A DNA stretch of 54,394 bases from an uncultured Atopobium sp. GTDB taxonomy: Bacteria > Actinomycetota > Coriobacteriia > Coriobacteriales > Atopobiaceae. The DNA lies in NCBI GenBank assembly GCA_937997345.1, contig CALKTD010000007.1, forward strand, positions 1-54,394, given 5' to 3'. Made by a program: the position numbers and the translations under genes. Below the pieces are notes generated by a model, which saw only the letters and a list, made by a program, of their open reading frames with translations, was not told where the DNA came from and did not search any database. This document shows, piece by piece, positions 17,506 to 26,521 of this stretch (within the stretch, counting starts at the first letter, position 1; each line of letters starts with the position of its first letter).

Positions 17506-18264
17506 ATGTTTGAATCAGAGAAGTCCTTATACAATTCAAAAGAGAATGTACTTAAAGAACTTCTCCTTAACTATGGAATTAATTCAACAGAGCACCAAAG
17601 AAGACAACTTCTAAAACATATTGAACTACTAATTGAGATAAATAAGAATCTGAACCTCACAAGAATTACTTCAGTTGATGACGCGCTAGTGCTCCATATT
17701 CTTGATTCTTTGTTACCACTCAAAGTGTGTAATGAGTTTTTATCTGGTACTCACAACTATATTGATATTGGTACCGGTGGAGGCTTTCCTGGACTGCCTC
17801 TTGCAATCATGAGTGAAAATAAAACACTATTGGTTGACTCTATTGGAAAAAAGATCAATGCAGTTCAGTCAATGATTGATGAGATTGGTCTAAATGAGAG
17901 AGTTAGGGCTGAGAAGTTTCGTGCAGAAGAAATTTCAAATAGTTATAAACTGAACTTTGATTTTGTGACTTTTAGGGCCGTTGCGAAGACAAATATTCTT
18001 TTGGAGTATGCAGAGCCTTTCTTAGCCCCCCAAGGCACTCTTATAGTAATGAAGGCCAATGTTGATGAGATAGAGCTTCAGGACGCCTCTCAGGCAGCTA
18101 AAATTTTTGGATACGAAAATGTTTCACGTGAAACATTTGAGTTACCAAATAATCTTGGCCATCGAGAAATTCTTTTATACAAAAAAGTTGCAAAAAGCAA
18201 AATCAAATTACCAAGAAAAACTGGAATGGCTAAATCAAATCCGTTTGTTGCAAGAAGAGGGTAA
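17506..18264 (+). CDS. rsmG: 16S rRNA (guanine-527-N7)-methyltransferase
   Basis: SAM-dependent methylation of 16S rRNA G527. The 252-residue protein shows LNLTRITS, the HILDSLL segment, SAM motif I as DIGTGGGFPGLPLAI, and FRAVAKTN. I chose the ATG at 17506 because AGGAG ends 5 nt before it; the open frame continues upstream to 17461 but would read through the palindrome. A perfect parS site lies within the 3' coding part. It begins the rsmG-parA-parB group. Confidence 0.94.
   Translation: MFESEKSLYNSKENVLKELLLNYGINSTEHQRRQLLKHIELLIEINKNLNLTRITSVDDALVLHILDSLLPLKVCNEFLSGTHNYIDIGTGGGFPGLPLAIMSENKTLLVDSIGKKINAVQSMIDEIGLNERVRAEKFRAEEISNSYKLNFDFVTFRAVAKTNILLEYAEPFLAPQGTLIVMKANVDEIELQDASQAAKIFGYENVSRETFELPNNLGHREILLYKKVAKSKIKLPRKTGMAKSNPFVARRG
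18120..18135. other. parS centromere site 1
   Basis: TGTTTCACGTGAAACA, the perfect 16-nt consensus palindrome for chromosomal ParB, inside the rsmG coding region. It marks the origin-proximal segregation locus. Confidence 0.97.
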
Positions 18265-18272
18265 TTGTGGAA

Positions 18273-18288
18273 TGTTTCACGTGAAACA
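18273..18288. other. parS centromere site 2
   Basis: A second perfect TGTTTCACGTGAAACA, in the rsmG-parA gap, 40 nt before the parA start. Its position would also let ParB act on parA-parB expression. Confidence 0.97.
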
Positions 18289-18327
18289 TTCTGTATTATT
18301 AAATAAACTTGGTCAAACGGAGGATAA

Positions 18328-19128
18328 ATGAGCTATAAAGATCTTTCGAGGGGATTTCAGGATAGAGATCCTAAAGTTCTGGCAGTAATTAATCAAAAAG
18401 GCGGAGTTGGAAAATCAACTACTGTAATTAATCTTGCTGCTGCGTTAGGTGAAACAAAAAAGAAAGTTCTCATTATTGATTTTGACCCACAAGGAAATGC
18501 GACAAGTGGTTTTGGAATTGATAAAGAGGAACTTGAAGCTGATATTTATGACGTAATTCTCAATGAAACGCCAATTGAAGAAATATTGCAGCAAACAGTT
18601 CAGAAATACGTAACTATTGCACCAGCAACCATTCAACTTGCCGGTGCTGAAATTGAACTTGTCTCCGTTGACTCAAGAGAAAACATTTTAAAAAGAGCAA
18701 TCGACCAGGTTAAAGAGTATTTTGACTATATTTTGATTGATTGCCCACCATCATTAGGACTTCTAACAATTAACGCCTTAGTTGCCGCAAATAGCATACT
18801 TATCCCAATTCAGTGCGAGTATTATGCACTAGAAGGCGTTACTAAGATTGTTGAATCAATGAAGATGGTGCAAAAACAGCTTAATCCAGATCTTGAAATT
18901 TTTGGCGTAGTAATGACCATGTTTGATAGCAGAACTTCCCTATCTAAGCAGGTAGTCAATGAAGTATCTAACTACTTTGGTAACAAGGTATTCAAGACAC
19001 TTATTCCAAGAAACGTCAAAATTGCTGAGGCACCAAGTCATGGTTTGCCAGTAACCATGTATGCACGAATAAGTATGGGAGCACTTGCATATAACAAACT
19101 TGCAAAGGAAGTGAATCGTCGTGGTTAA
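18328..19128 (+). CDS. parA: chromosome partitioning ATPase ParA (Soj)
   Basis: A 266-residue Walker-type ATPase that moves ParB-parS complexes. The deviant Walker A KGGVGKST (about 25-32), the DFDPQGNAT motif and the DCPPSLGLLT motif are intact. The N-terminal 20 residues before the ATPase core are basic. A GGAG site precedes the ATG. It overlaps parB by 8 nt, so the pair is translationally coupled. Confidence 0.97.
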   Translation: MSYKDLSRGFQDRDPKVLAVINQKGGVGKSTTVINLAAALGETKKKVLIIDFDPQGNATSGFGIDKEELEADIYDVILNETPIEEILQQTVQKYVTIAPATIQLAGAEIELVSVDSRENILKRAIDQVKEYFDYILIDCPPSLGLLTINALVAANSILIPIQCEYYALEGVTKIVESMKMVQKQLNPDLEIFGVVMTMFDSRTSLSKQVVNEVSNYFGNKVFKTLIPRNVKIAEAPSHGLPVTMYARISMGALAYNKLAKEVNRRG

Positions 19129-19981
19129 AAAATCAGGACTTGGTAAAGGCCTAAATTCGCTCTTTAGCGAGGTAGATGCAGAGGTTGGTAATAAAAAAGA
19201 AACTACCACGCTGCCTTTGAAGAAGATTAAGCCAAATAAAGACCAGCCTCGCAAGCGTTTTGATGAAGCTGAGCTCACTGAACTCAGTGATTCTATTAAG
19301 CAAAACGGTATTCTTCAGCCACTTCTTGTTCGCGAGAAGGGCGACCACTATGAAATTGTTGCAGGTGAGAGACGTTTTCAGGCTGCAATACTTGCAAAAT
19401 TAGAGGAAGTACCTGTTGTAATCAAAGCAATCTCTGACGAGGAAGTATTCAAGCTTGCTCTTATTGAGAATTTGCAGAGATCTGACCTAAGCCCAATCGA
19501 AGAAGCACAAGGTTATAAGCAGCTAATTAAACAGGAGAAATTAACCCAAGACGATTTGGCGAAGGTTCTCTCAAAATCAAGATCTGCAATCACAAATACC
19601 CTACGCCTTCTTGACCTTCCAACAGAGGTACAGACATTGATGATAGAAGGACGTATTAGTGCTGGACACGCTCGTGCAATTCTTTCCGTTAGTGGTAAAG
19701 AAGGAAGAATTAAACTTGCTCAGAAAGTAATTGAAGAGAACTTGTCTGTCCGCCAGACAGAAAACCTTGCTCCACTATTTTCTGTCACTAATATAGAGAA
19801 ACCAAAAAGGCAACCAACTCCACAGGCATATAAGCGTGCGGCAAGGCAATTAAGAATTGCTTTGGATACTCCAGTCAAAGTACGAAATGTTCGCGGCAAG
19901 AATAAAATTGAAATCGAATTCAATGACGAGGACGAGCTTGCAGCTTTAGTTGAAAAACTATCAAACAGTAAAGAAGCATAA
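19121..19981 (+). CDS. parB: chromosome partitioning protein ParB (Spo0J)
   Basis: CTP-dependent DNA clamp that binds parS, 286 residues. It starts with the typical GLGKGLNSLF, has the CTPase motif GERRFQAAI, the LIENLQRSDLSPIEEAQGY box and the helix-turn-helix LAKVLSKSRSAITNTLRLL. The GTG start overlaps parA. Confidence 0.97.
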   Translation: MVKKSGLGKGLNSLFSEVDAEVGNKKETTTLPLKKIKPNKDQPRKRFDEAELTELSDSIKQNGILQPLLVREKGDHYEIVAGERRFQAAILAKLEEVPVVIKAISDEEVFKLALIENLQRSDLSPIEEAQGYKQLIKQEKLTQDDLAKVLSKSRSAITNTLRLLDLPTEVQTLMIEGRISAGHARAILSVSGKEGRIKLAQKVIEENLSVRQTENLAPLFSVTNIEKPKRQPTPQAYKRAARQLRIALDTPVKVRNVRGKNKIEIEFNDEDELAALVEKLSNSKEA

Positions 19982-20220
19982 TGAAGATAAAGTTTGCAAT
20001 CATATCTACAGTTTCACTGCTCGGAATAGCTTTTCTCGCTAAGCACACTTTGTTGACTAAAGAAGCGCAAAGAAGTTTTCTCCACGCAATGAGAAGGTCG
20101 AGAAGGGCACTTGATGCAATTCTCGACGATTATTCAGGTGGTGTTGATAGAAAAACTTCAAAAAACATTCTCTCTCATCAAGCGAGAGTAGAAAAAGAAT
20201 GGCTAAAAGCAATTCAATAG
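19981..20220 (+). CDS. small membrane-anchored protein, unknown function
   Basis: A 79-residue protein whose ATG shares one base with the parB stop, so it is the last gene of the par group. Residues 4-21 (KFAIISTVSLLGIAFLAK) form one membrane segment or uncleaved signal; the rest is a basic amphipathic helix. No family recognised. Its place suggests a role near ParB or the membrane, but nothing in the sequence shows it. Confidence 0.65.
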   Translation: MKIKFAIISTVSLLGIAFLAKHTLLTKEAQRSFLHAMRRSRRALDAILDDYSGGVDRKTSKNILSHQARVEKEWLKAIQ

Positions 20221-20246
20221 AACAAATGTTCTATATATGAACTAAA

Positions 20247-20276
20247 AAAGAAGGGACTCGAGAGGGTCCCTTCTTT
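20247..20276. terminator. bidirectional terminator between par group and rlmN
   Basis: AAAGAAGGGAC and GTCCCTTCTTT form an 11-bp perfect stem with an 8-nt loop. A-run and T-run on the two sides allow it to work for both convergent transcripts. Confidence 0.9.
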
Positions 20277-20303
20277 ACCTGTAATGTGTAGGATATGCTG
20301 CCT

Positions 20304-21422
20304 TTAACGTGCATTTCTCTTTTGGAAGAGTTGTCCACAAGCCGCATCAATGTCAGATCCACGAGAAAGACGGATGGTTGCTTCAACGCCAACAGAGTTG
20401 AGACTGTTTACAAACTCCTGTGCGCGGGCAGGGGATGTTGGATGGAACTTAGAACCCTCAATCTCGTTAAGCTGAATGATGTTAACGTGGCAAAGCGTTC
20501 CTCGACAGAAGTCTCTCAAAGCTCCAAGTTCATTGTCAGAATCGTTAACGCCTTTGATTAGCGCATATTCATACGTTGGACGACGACCGGTCTTGTCGAC
20601 ATACTCACCCATAATGTCGTACAGGTGAATCAGTGAGTATTTACGAACTCCTGGCATGAGGGCGTCTCGCGTCTTTTGTACCGCGGAGTGAAGCGAGACA
20701 GCAAGTGTAAATTGCTCTGGTTCAGAGGCAAAACGCTTAATCATAGGTATAACACCGCAGGTAGATACTGTAATATGGCGCGCACCAATGCCAGCTCCGT
20801 CAGGGGAGTTGAGACGTCTCATAGCCGCGAGAGTAGCGTCGTAGTTCATAAAGGGCTCGCCCTGTCCCATGAGGACAACGCTGGTAACGCGCGCGTCAAA
20901 ATCGTCGCGGACGTGCATAACCTGCTCGTAAATCTCGCTCGCAGAAAGAGAGCGCGTGAGGCCAGCAGCGCCTGTTGCACAGAAAGCACAGCCCATGGCG
21001 CAGCCAGCCTGTGTAGAAGCACAGACCGAAAGTTTATTGCCGGTTGGCATGCCAACGCACTCGACAGAAGTACCATCAGGGTAGCGAAGCAGGTATTTAC
21101 GGCTGCCGTCTTCAGAGATCTGGCGAACAACCTGCTCAGCGCCAGCAAGTGTTACCTGCTTAGATAGTTCTTCTCGCAGTGTTTTTGGAAGATTACTCAT
21201 CTGATCAAAAGAGGTAGCGCCCTTAGACCAGATCCACTCCTCAATCTGCTTTGCACGGAATTTTGGCTGACCAAGGGAAGTCACAAGCTCAAGGATTTGC
21301 TCTGATGAAAGGCTTCTGAGGTCAGATTTGGCGGCAGCCTTCTGTGGACGAGAATCAAGTGCGGAGATGTCTGCGCCGTCAACCGTGGTGTTTGTGCCGT
21401 CAAGAGTATTATTTGATTGCAT
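20304..21422 (-). CDS. rlmN: dual-specificity 23S rRNA A2503 / tRNA A37 methyltransferase RlmN
   Basis: Radical SAM enzyme methylating C2 of A2503 in 23S rRNA, 372 residues. The iron-sulfur motif CAMGCAFCATG matches CxxxCxxC, and KLSVCASTQAGCAMG and LMGQGEPF precede and follow as in the family. The methyl-carrier Cys is probably in SRGSDIDAACGQL near the C-terminus. An N-terminal extension of about 30 residues precedes the family start. Ribosome-binding site GGAGAAGGAC before the ATG. Convergent with the par group and divergent from ddl. Confidence 0.95.
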   Translation of the reverse strand: MQSNNTLDGTNTTVDGADISALDSRPQKAAAKSDLRSLSSEQILELVTSLGQPKFRAKQIEEWIWSKGATSFDQMSNLPKTLREELSKQVTLAGAEQVVRQISEDGSRKYLLRYPDGTSVECVGMPTGNKLSVCASTQAGCAMGCAFCATGAAGLTRSLSASEIYEQVMHVRDDFDARVTSVVLMGQGEPFMNYDATLAAMRRLNSPDGAGIGARHITVSTCGVIPMIKRFASEPEQFTLAVSLHSAVQKTRDALMPGVRKYSLIHLYDIMGEYVDKTGRRPTYEYALIKGVNDSDNELGALRDFCRGTLCHVNIIQLNEIEGSKFHPTSPARAQEFVNSLNSVGVEATIRLSRGSDIDAACGQLFQKRNAR

Positions 21423-21521
21423 TTTTGTCCTTCTCCAACTCTTCTAAGCTATCTGCGGTATCTTAGAAGAAATACGTTTATTAGAGTTTACCCTATGGGA
21501 GACTTATCTGAAGGAGCGGAA

Positions 21522-22481
21522 ATGACACGTGAAGAGCTAAAAAAGCTTCATGTAGCAGTTGTTTCAGGTGGCTGGTCAGACGAGCATGAGATTGCAATGG
21601 AGTCTGGCAAGCAGTGTGCAGCAGCACTCGAAGAAGCTGGCTTTACCAGTGTTGACCTGCTTGATGTTGCAGAAAAAGACTTTGTAGTTACCCTTGCTCA
21701 AGGCGGTTATGATGTCGTGTACGTTGCTATGCACGGCCGTTTTGGTGAGGATGGCTGCATCCAGGGTCTTCTCGAGATTCTGCACATTCCTTACACGTTT
21801 TCTGGCGTCCTTGCGTCTGCTATGGGAACTGAAAAAGAGCTGTCGAAGCTCATGTATAGGCAGGCAGGCGTTCCAACTCCTAAGGGAATTGACGTTGCCG
21901 CAGGTACCGTCTTCACAGATGAGCAGGTAGACAAGCTTATTGAGGACCTCGGACTCCCTATGTTTGTAAAGCCCTCTGGCAACGGCTCCAGCTACGGCGT
22001 TACGCGCGTTACTTCGCGAGAAGAGCTTCCCGCTGCACTTGAACTTGCAGGTGAGCAGGGCGAGCGCATCCTAATTGAGGAGAGCATTGAGGGAACGGAG
22101 ATTACCGTTCCTGTTATTGGCAATGAGGACCCAACAGCTCTGCCGATTGTTGAGATTGTTACGGGCGATGAGTTCTACAGCATTAAGACAAAATATGAGC
22201 CAGCATCCCTGCACCATGTGATTCCAGCTCGTCTTGAGCCTGCAGTGTATGCACGTGCTCAGGAGCTAGCTATCAAGGCTCACAATGCACTTGGTTGCCG
22301 CGGCGTTTCTCGTAGTGACTTTATTGTTACGAAGGACGGCATCCCAGTGGTGCTGGAGACAAATACCATTCCTGGTATGACTGCCCGTTCTTTGCTGCCT
22401 GATTCTGCACGCACCGGTGGCATTGATTTCCCTGAGCTCTGCACTCGCTTTATTGAGTTTGCACTTGAGGATCGCCAGTAG
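21522..22481 (+). CDS. ddl: D-alanine--D-alanine ligase
   Basis: ATP-grasp enzyme making D-Ala-D-Ala for peptidoglycan, 319 residues. The N-terminal substrate motif VVSGGWSDEHEIAMESG, the ATP-grasp segment PMFVKPSGNGSSYGVT and the C-terminal LETNTIPGMTA are present. The usual YD.K.KY loop appears as YSIKTKYEP. I chose the ATG at 21522 because AAGGAGCGG lies just before it; an in-frame extension reaches back to 21417 without a ribosome-binding site and would overlap rlmN. Confidence 0.95.
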   Translation: MTREELKKLHVAVVSGGWSDEHEIAMESGKQCAAALEEAGFTSVDLLDVAEKDFVVTLAQGGYDVVYVAMHGRFGEDGCIQGLLEILHIPYTFSGVLASAMGTEKELSKLMYRQAGVPTPKGIDVAAGTVFTDEQVDKLIEDLGLPMFVKPSGNGSSYGVTRVTSREELPAALELAGEQGERILIEESIEGTEITVPVIGNEDPTALPIVEIVTGDEFYSIKTKYEPASLHHVIPARLEPAVYARAQELAIKAHNALGCRGVSRSDFIVTKDGIPVVLETNTIPGMTARSLLPDSARTGGIDFPELCTRFIEFALEDRQ

Positions 22482-22492
22482 ATTTGTAGGTT

Positions 22493-25400
22493 ATGACCAG
22501 CACTAAAAGCGCTACGCAAACACTAGAAGAACTCATTCTTCCAGGCACCCCTTCTGCGGTTTGCAAGAAGTATTTAGAACTTGCAGAGAGGGCGGAGCAT
22601 GAGTCGTTTGATGTCTTAGAGGACGACATTGTTGTTTTGGATACTGAGACAACAGGTCTGTCCTTTAAGAAATGCTCCCTTATTGAGATTTCTGCTGCTA
22701 AATTGAGTGGTAGAGAGATTGTGGAGCGCTTTCAGACTTTTGTTGACCCAGGGTGTCCAATTCCAGAAGAAATTACGGCCCTCACTTCAATCACCGATGA
22801 AGACGTTAAGGGAGCGCCAAGCGCAAAGGAAGCAGTTGCTGCTCTTGCAGAATTTGTCGGTGGTCTTCCGGTTTTGGCACACAACGCCACTTTTGACCGT
22901 ACGTTTATTGAACGGGTGCCCGGCGGAACTTCGGTTTCTGATACCTGGATTGATACGCTGTCGCTCTCACGCATAGCGCTACCTCGACTTTCTTCACACA
23001 AGCTTTCCAGCATGGCAGAAGCGTTTGGCACCATGAAGGTTACGCACCGCGCAAGTGACGACGTAGATGCTCTTTGTGGCATGTGGCGCATCTTGCTTTT
23101 GGGACTTATGAATCTGCCCCGCGGTCTTCTCGCCAAACTGGCGTCAATGCACGACGGAGTGGAGTGGACGTTTAGGCCAATTTTCTCGTATTTGTCGCAA
23201 ATGAAGGAAGAAGAAGCAGCTCAGCGCGGTGTCGCAAAGAAAGATGCAACAGGTGCCGAACTTGCAGATGCAGAGATTTCGGGCACGTTTTTCTCGCTCA
23301 AGGATATTCGCAGCAAGCTTGTTGCCGACATAAAAGCAAAGGCGAGAAGGGATGCGGACGACCCAGAGACGCCAGCCATGCTGCCTATTTCTAAAGACGA
23401 GATTCACAGAGCATTTGCTAAACCAGGCATTGTCTCGCAGATGTATGACAAATTTGAGACGCGTAGTGAGCAAGTCAGTATGTCCGTTGAGGTTAGAAAC
23501 GCGCTGGTAACTTCTTCGCATAGAGAGCTTGAGGCAGGAACTGGTATTGGCAAGTCGATTGCATACCTACTACCTGAGGTGCTCTTTGCGCAAAAAAATG
23601 ACGTTACCGTAGGCATTGCTACAAAGACAAACGCCTTGACTGACCAGCTGGTTGCTCATGACCTTCCGACTCTTGCACGAGCATTGCCAAACGGATTGAG
23701 TTTCTGCAGCTTAAAAGGATACGAGCACTATCCTTGCTTGCATCGCGTTGACAGGGCCGCCCTTGAAGAACTTCCCCTGACGTTAATCGACCAGGAAGGT
23801 CGCTCGAGCAACAGCGTTGCCTCAGATATGTTGACCGCAATCGCAGTTATTTACGCGTACGCGTGCCAGTCGGCTGATGGTGATTTGGATGCGTTGGGGA
23901 TTCGCTGGCGCTCGGTTCCACGAGAGATGGTAACTATCAAAGCAGCGGAGTGTCTGCGTTCCAAGTGCCCGTATTACCCTCATGAGTGCTTTGTTCATGG
24001 GGCTCGTAAGCGTGCGGGATCTTCAGATGTTGTGGTAACCAACCATTCTCTGTTGCTTAGAAACGTTGCTGCTGACGGAAAAATTCTGCCACCTATTAGG
24101 CATTGGGTAATCGACGAGGCTCATGGCTTTGAGGCCGAGGCTCGCCGTCAGTGGGCAGTAGAGATTTCTGCCAAAGAGATGCGAAACGGCTTTGAGCTGC
24201 TTGGCGGAATTAAATCTGGAGCCATTCATGCTGCTATGGTGGGCGCTGCCAATCTTGAAGACTCTACGCTGCTCACCGGTCTTCTCACGCGCTCTGCCGC
24301 CGCAGTTCAGCGAGCCATGGCAGCAATGGGTAACCTTATGGCTACCGTTCATGAGCTGTCTCCGTTGGCCAAAAGCGACGGCGGCTATAACTCCCTTCAG
24401 CTTTGGATTAACGATGAGGCAAGAGAGACAGAGGAATGGAAAGAGGTCTTGGAGACCGCTTTCGTTGCTCTTTCTGCTCTTGAAGAAGCAGCGCTTCGTA
24501 TAGGAAAAACCACCGAGGCGCTCATTGCATCAGCTCCAAACCTTGCAAGCAATTTGAGCGAGGCGGGGATGTTCTTGAGTACCCTTCTGGAGTCTCTGAA
24601 GCTCATCTGCGAGGGAGCGGACAAGAGTTACGTCTATTCAGCAAAGTTGACTCGACTGAAGCGCGATATTGGCTCTGAGGCTCTCATGGCTGAGAAGCTT
24701 GATATTGGAGCAGAGCTGGCGCAAAAGTGGCTTCCCGAGACACACTCTGTTGTGTTTACTTCAGCAACTATTGCCGTTGGAGATGATTTCTCTCATTTCG
24801 AACACGCCGTTGGCTTGGATAGAGGCGCCTTTGAACATAAGAGTTTGCACTTAGACTCTAGCTTTGACTACGAGAACCACATGGGCGTTTTTGTGGCCGA
24901 AGACATGCCTGCACCAACTGATCAAGGTTACTTAGACGCTTTGGAGAAGTTGTTGTATGACGTTCATGTTCAGATGGGCGGCTCAGTGCTGACGCTCTTT
25001 ACCAACAGGCGCGATATGGAACGCCTCTATGAAGCGTTGGAGCCACGTTTGAGTGAACAGGGCCTTAATCTTGCCTGTCAAGAGCGCTCTTCCTCTGCTC
25101 GACGTGTTCGTGAAAAGTTCCTAGCCGAAAAGAACCTCTCGCTGTTTGCTCTTAAATCGTTTTGGGAAGGCTTTGATGCCGCGGGAGATACGCTTAGGTG
25201 CGTAGTAATTCCTAAGCTTCCGTTTGCAAGCCCTAATGAACCGCTGGTCAAAGAGCGTGAAGCGCGAGAAGATCGTGCGTGGTGGCGCTATTCTCTGCCA
25301 GAGGCAGTAATTGCAACAAAACAGGCCGCTGGTCGCCTTATTAGAAGTGCTGATGACAAGGGCGTTTTGGTGCTTGCCGATTCCAGGCTAGTATCCAAGC

Positions 25401-25510
25401 GGTATGGCAGTTCGTTCTTGAAATCGTTGCCTAACAAGAACTACCAGCGTGTCTTGACAAAGGACATCTCCGAGCAAATTGTCAAGTGGCGAGAAGAACA
25501 CGATGCTTAG
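22493..25510 (+). CDS. DinG-family helicase with N-terminal DnaQ-type exonuclease
   Basis: A 1005-residue DNA repair enzyme. The exonuclease part (about 42-205) carries VLDTETTG, HNATFDRTF and HRASDDVDAL, the DEDDh pattern. The XPD/DinG helicase part has a Walker A ELEAGTGIGKSIAYL, cysteines for a 4Fe-4S cluster (CLHR, then ECLRSKCPYYPHEC), DEAH as VIDEAHGF, and C-terminal motifs FTNRRDMERL, KSFWEGFDAAGD and QAAGRLIRSADDKG. It starts 11 nt after ddl and is probably co-transcribed. This architecture is common in Gram-positives; an exact repair role is not shown. Confidence 0.93.
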   Translation: MTSTKSATQTLEELILPGTPSAVCKKYLELAERAEHESFDVLEDDIVVLDTETTGLSFKKCSLIEISAAKLSGREIVERFQTFVDPGCPIPEEITALTSITDEDVKGAPSAKEAVAALAEFVGGLPVLAHNATFDRTFIERVPGGTSVSDTWIDTLSLSRIALPRLSSHKLSSMAEAFGTMKVTHRASDDVDALCGMWRILLLGLMNLPRGLLAKLASMHDGVEWTFRPIFSYLSQMKEEEAAQRGVAKKDATGAELADAEISGTFFSLKDIRSKLVADIKAKARRDADDPETPAMLPISKDEIHRAFAKPGIVSQMYDKFETRSEQVSMSVEVRNALVTSSHRELEAGTGIGKSIAYLLPEVLFAQKNDVTVGIATKTNALTDQLVAHDLPTLARALPNGLSFCSLKGYEHYPCLHRVDRAALEELPLTLIDQEGRSSNSVASDMLTAIAVIYAYACQSADGDLDALGIRWRSVPREMVTIKAAECLRSKCPYYPHECFVHGARKRAGSSDVVVTNHSLLLRNVAADGKILPPIRHWVIDEAHGFEAEARRQWAVEISAKEMRNGFELLGGIKSGAIHAAMVGAANLEDSTLLTGLLTRSAAAVQRAMAAMGNLMATVHELSPLAKSDGGYNSLQLWINDEARETEEWKEVLETAFVALSALEEAALRIGKTTEALIASAPNLASNLSEAGMFLSTLLESLKLICEGADKSYVYSAKLTRLKRDIGSEALMAEKLDIGAELAQKWLPETHSVVFTSATIAVGDDFSHFEHAVGLDRGAFEHKSLHLDSSFDYENHMGVFVAEDMPAPTDQGYLDALEKLLYDVHVQMGGSVLTLFTNRRDMERLYEALEPRLSEQGLNLACQERSSSARRVREKFLAEKNLSLFALKSFWEGFDAAGDTLRCVVIPKLPFASPNEPLVKEREAREDRAWWRYSLPEAVIATKQAAGRLIRSADDKGVLVLADSRLVSKRYGSSFLKSLPNKNYQRVLTKDISEQIVKWREEHDA

Positions 25511-25534
25511 CAGAGCCGTAATCACCTGATTGGC

Positions 25535-26521
25535 TTAGAGCTGCTCTTCTTCAGCAAGTAAAGACGCAGCGTAAGTGCGCATTGCATGCATCACGGCCTT
25601 GTCTTTGGTTGTTACTTTTCCCTTAAGGGCAAGCAATCGCTGTAGCAACCATGTTCCACCATAGTAGGGGATAGTCGCTTTAATCTCTGCAGCATTGCGC
25701 TGGCTTCCAACTGTTTTAAGTCCCGGCCACGAATAGTGCGTAAGAGCACTTTTATCAAGAAAGACAAGCTCTACCAGCTGAGACTTTTCTTGCATAGCAG
25801 AATCTTGCACGCGTTCCGCAAGCTTTCTGTGCTCAAATGAAGCGGATTGCGTTTCAATGCAGCTCATTCGATTGACCCTAAAGACCCTTTGCTGCTCTAG
25901 GTTTAAATCAACCCCCTCGATAAGCCACCCATTTTCTCCGTATGACAGCTTATAGGGAAAAACCTCTCTCTGGCTAATTGCAGCATCTCTATCACCGCGA
26001 GCTTCTGCGACAGACTCCTCAGAGCGATAGTCGAATGAAATAACTTGTGACTCCGCAATTGCATTTGAGCAGGTGAGGAATGCGTCTACTTCTTTAGAGT
26101 AACTTTTGGAGACAAGAGAGACTGAAGACCCGTCCGGTGAAGAGCTTCTTGTATATGGAGGTTTCAAGAGGCTCCAAAATACACTTTCTTGGGGCAAAGC
26201 GAGAGCGGTAAAAGCCTCTTTAAGTGCCAAGGTTTCTTCATCCGTTAAGACAAGCTCGCGAGCAGTAAAGGGAGACGCTCCAACAAGTGTCAGAGTATCT
26301 TGGTCTCCTGTAAGAGGAAGGGGAAGATAGCCGTTCTCGTCCGTGAGTTGCAAAAGCTCCATCAGAATAGCAGCCTCTTCAGAGGAGATTCCAAATCGCG
26401 ACTGAACCGCGCTTAGCTCAACTGCGTCAAAAGACTCCCTCAATGCAGAAGCAAGCAGTATGAGCTTATAGACAGCTGACGATATGTTTTTTCTTCCAAA
26501 AGAGGTGTTTTTAACAGCCAT
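25535..26521 (-). CDS. WYL-domain transcriptional regulator (PafC-like)
   Basis: A 328-residue regulator, second of a tandem pair. The N-terminal third is predicted helix-turn-helix (SAVQSRFGISSEEAAILM). The WYL domain spans about 155-240: FDYR, then PYKLSYGENGWLIEGVDL and VFRVNRM. A WCX-like region follows. In mycobacteria PafB and PafC form a dimer activating DNA-damage genes, and the tandem layout here is similar. The ATG at 26521 follows AGGTTG; a TTG two codons upstream is an alternative. It overlaps the first WYL gene by 11 nt. Confidence 0.75.
   Translation of the reverse strand: MAVKNTSFGRKNISSAVYKLILLASALRESFDAVELSAVQSRFGISSEEAAILMELLQLTDENGYLPLPLTGDQDTLTLVGASPFTARELVLTDEETLALKEAFTALALPQESVFWSLLKPPYTRSSSPDGSSVSLVSKSYSKEVDAFLTCSNAIAESQVISFDYRSEESVAEARGDRDAAISQREVFPYKLSYGENGWLIEGVDLNLEQQRVFRVNRMSCIETQSASFEHRKLAERVQDSAMQEKSQLVELVFLDKSALTHYSWPGLKTVGSQRNAAEIKATIPYYGGTWLLQRLLALKGKVTTKDKAVMHAMRTYAASLLAEEEQL

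Noticed and set aside
20218..20233. LexA-like box TAGAACAAATGTTCTA as a promoter operator
   Set aside because: It overlaps a stop codon and is followed by a terminator and a convergent gene, so there is no promoter for it to control. Kept only as a comparison.
21417..21521. N-terminal extension of ddl
   Set aside because: The extra 35 residues overlap rlmN, lack a ribosome-binding site and precede the normal family start.
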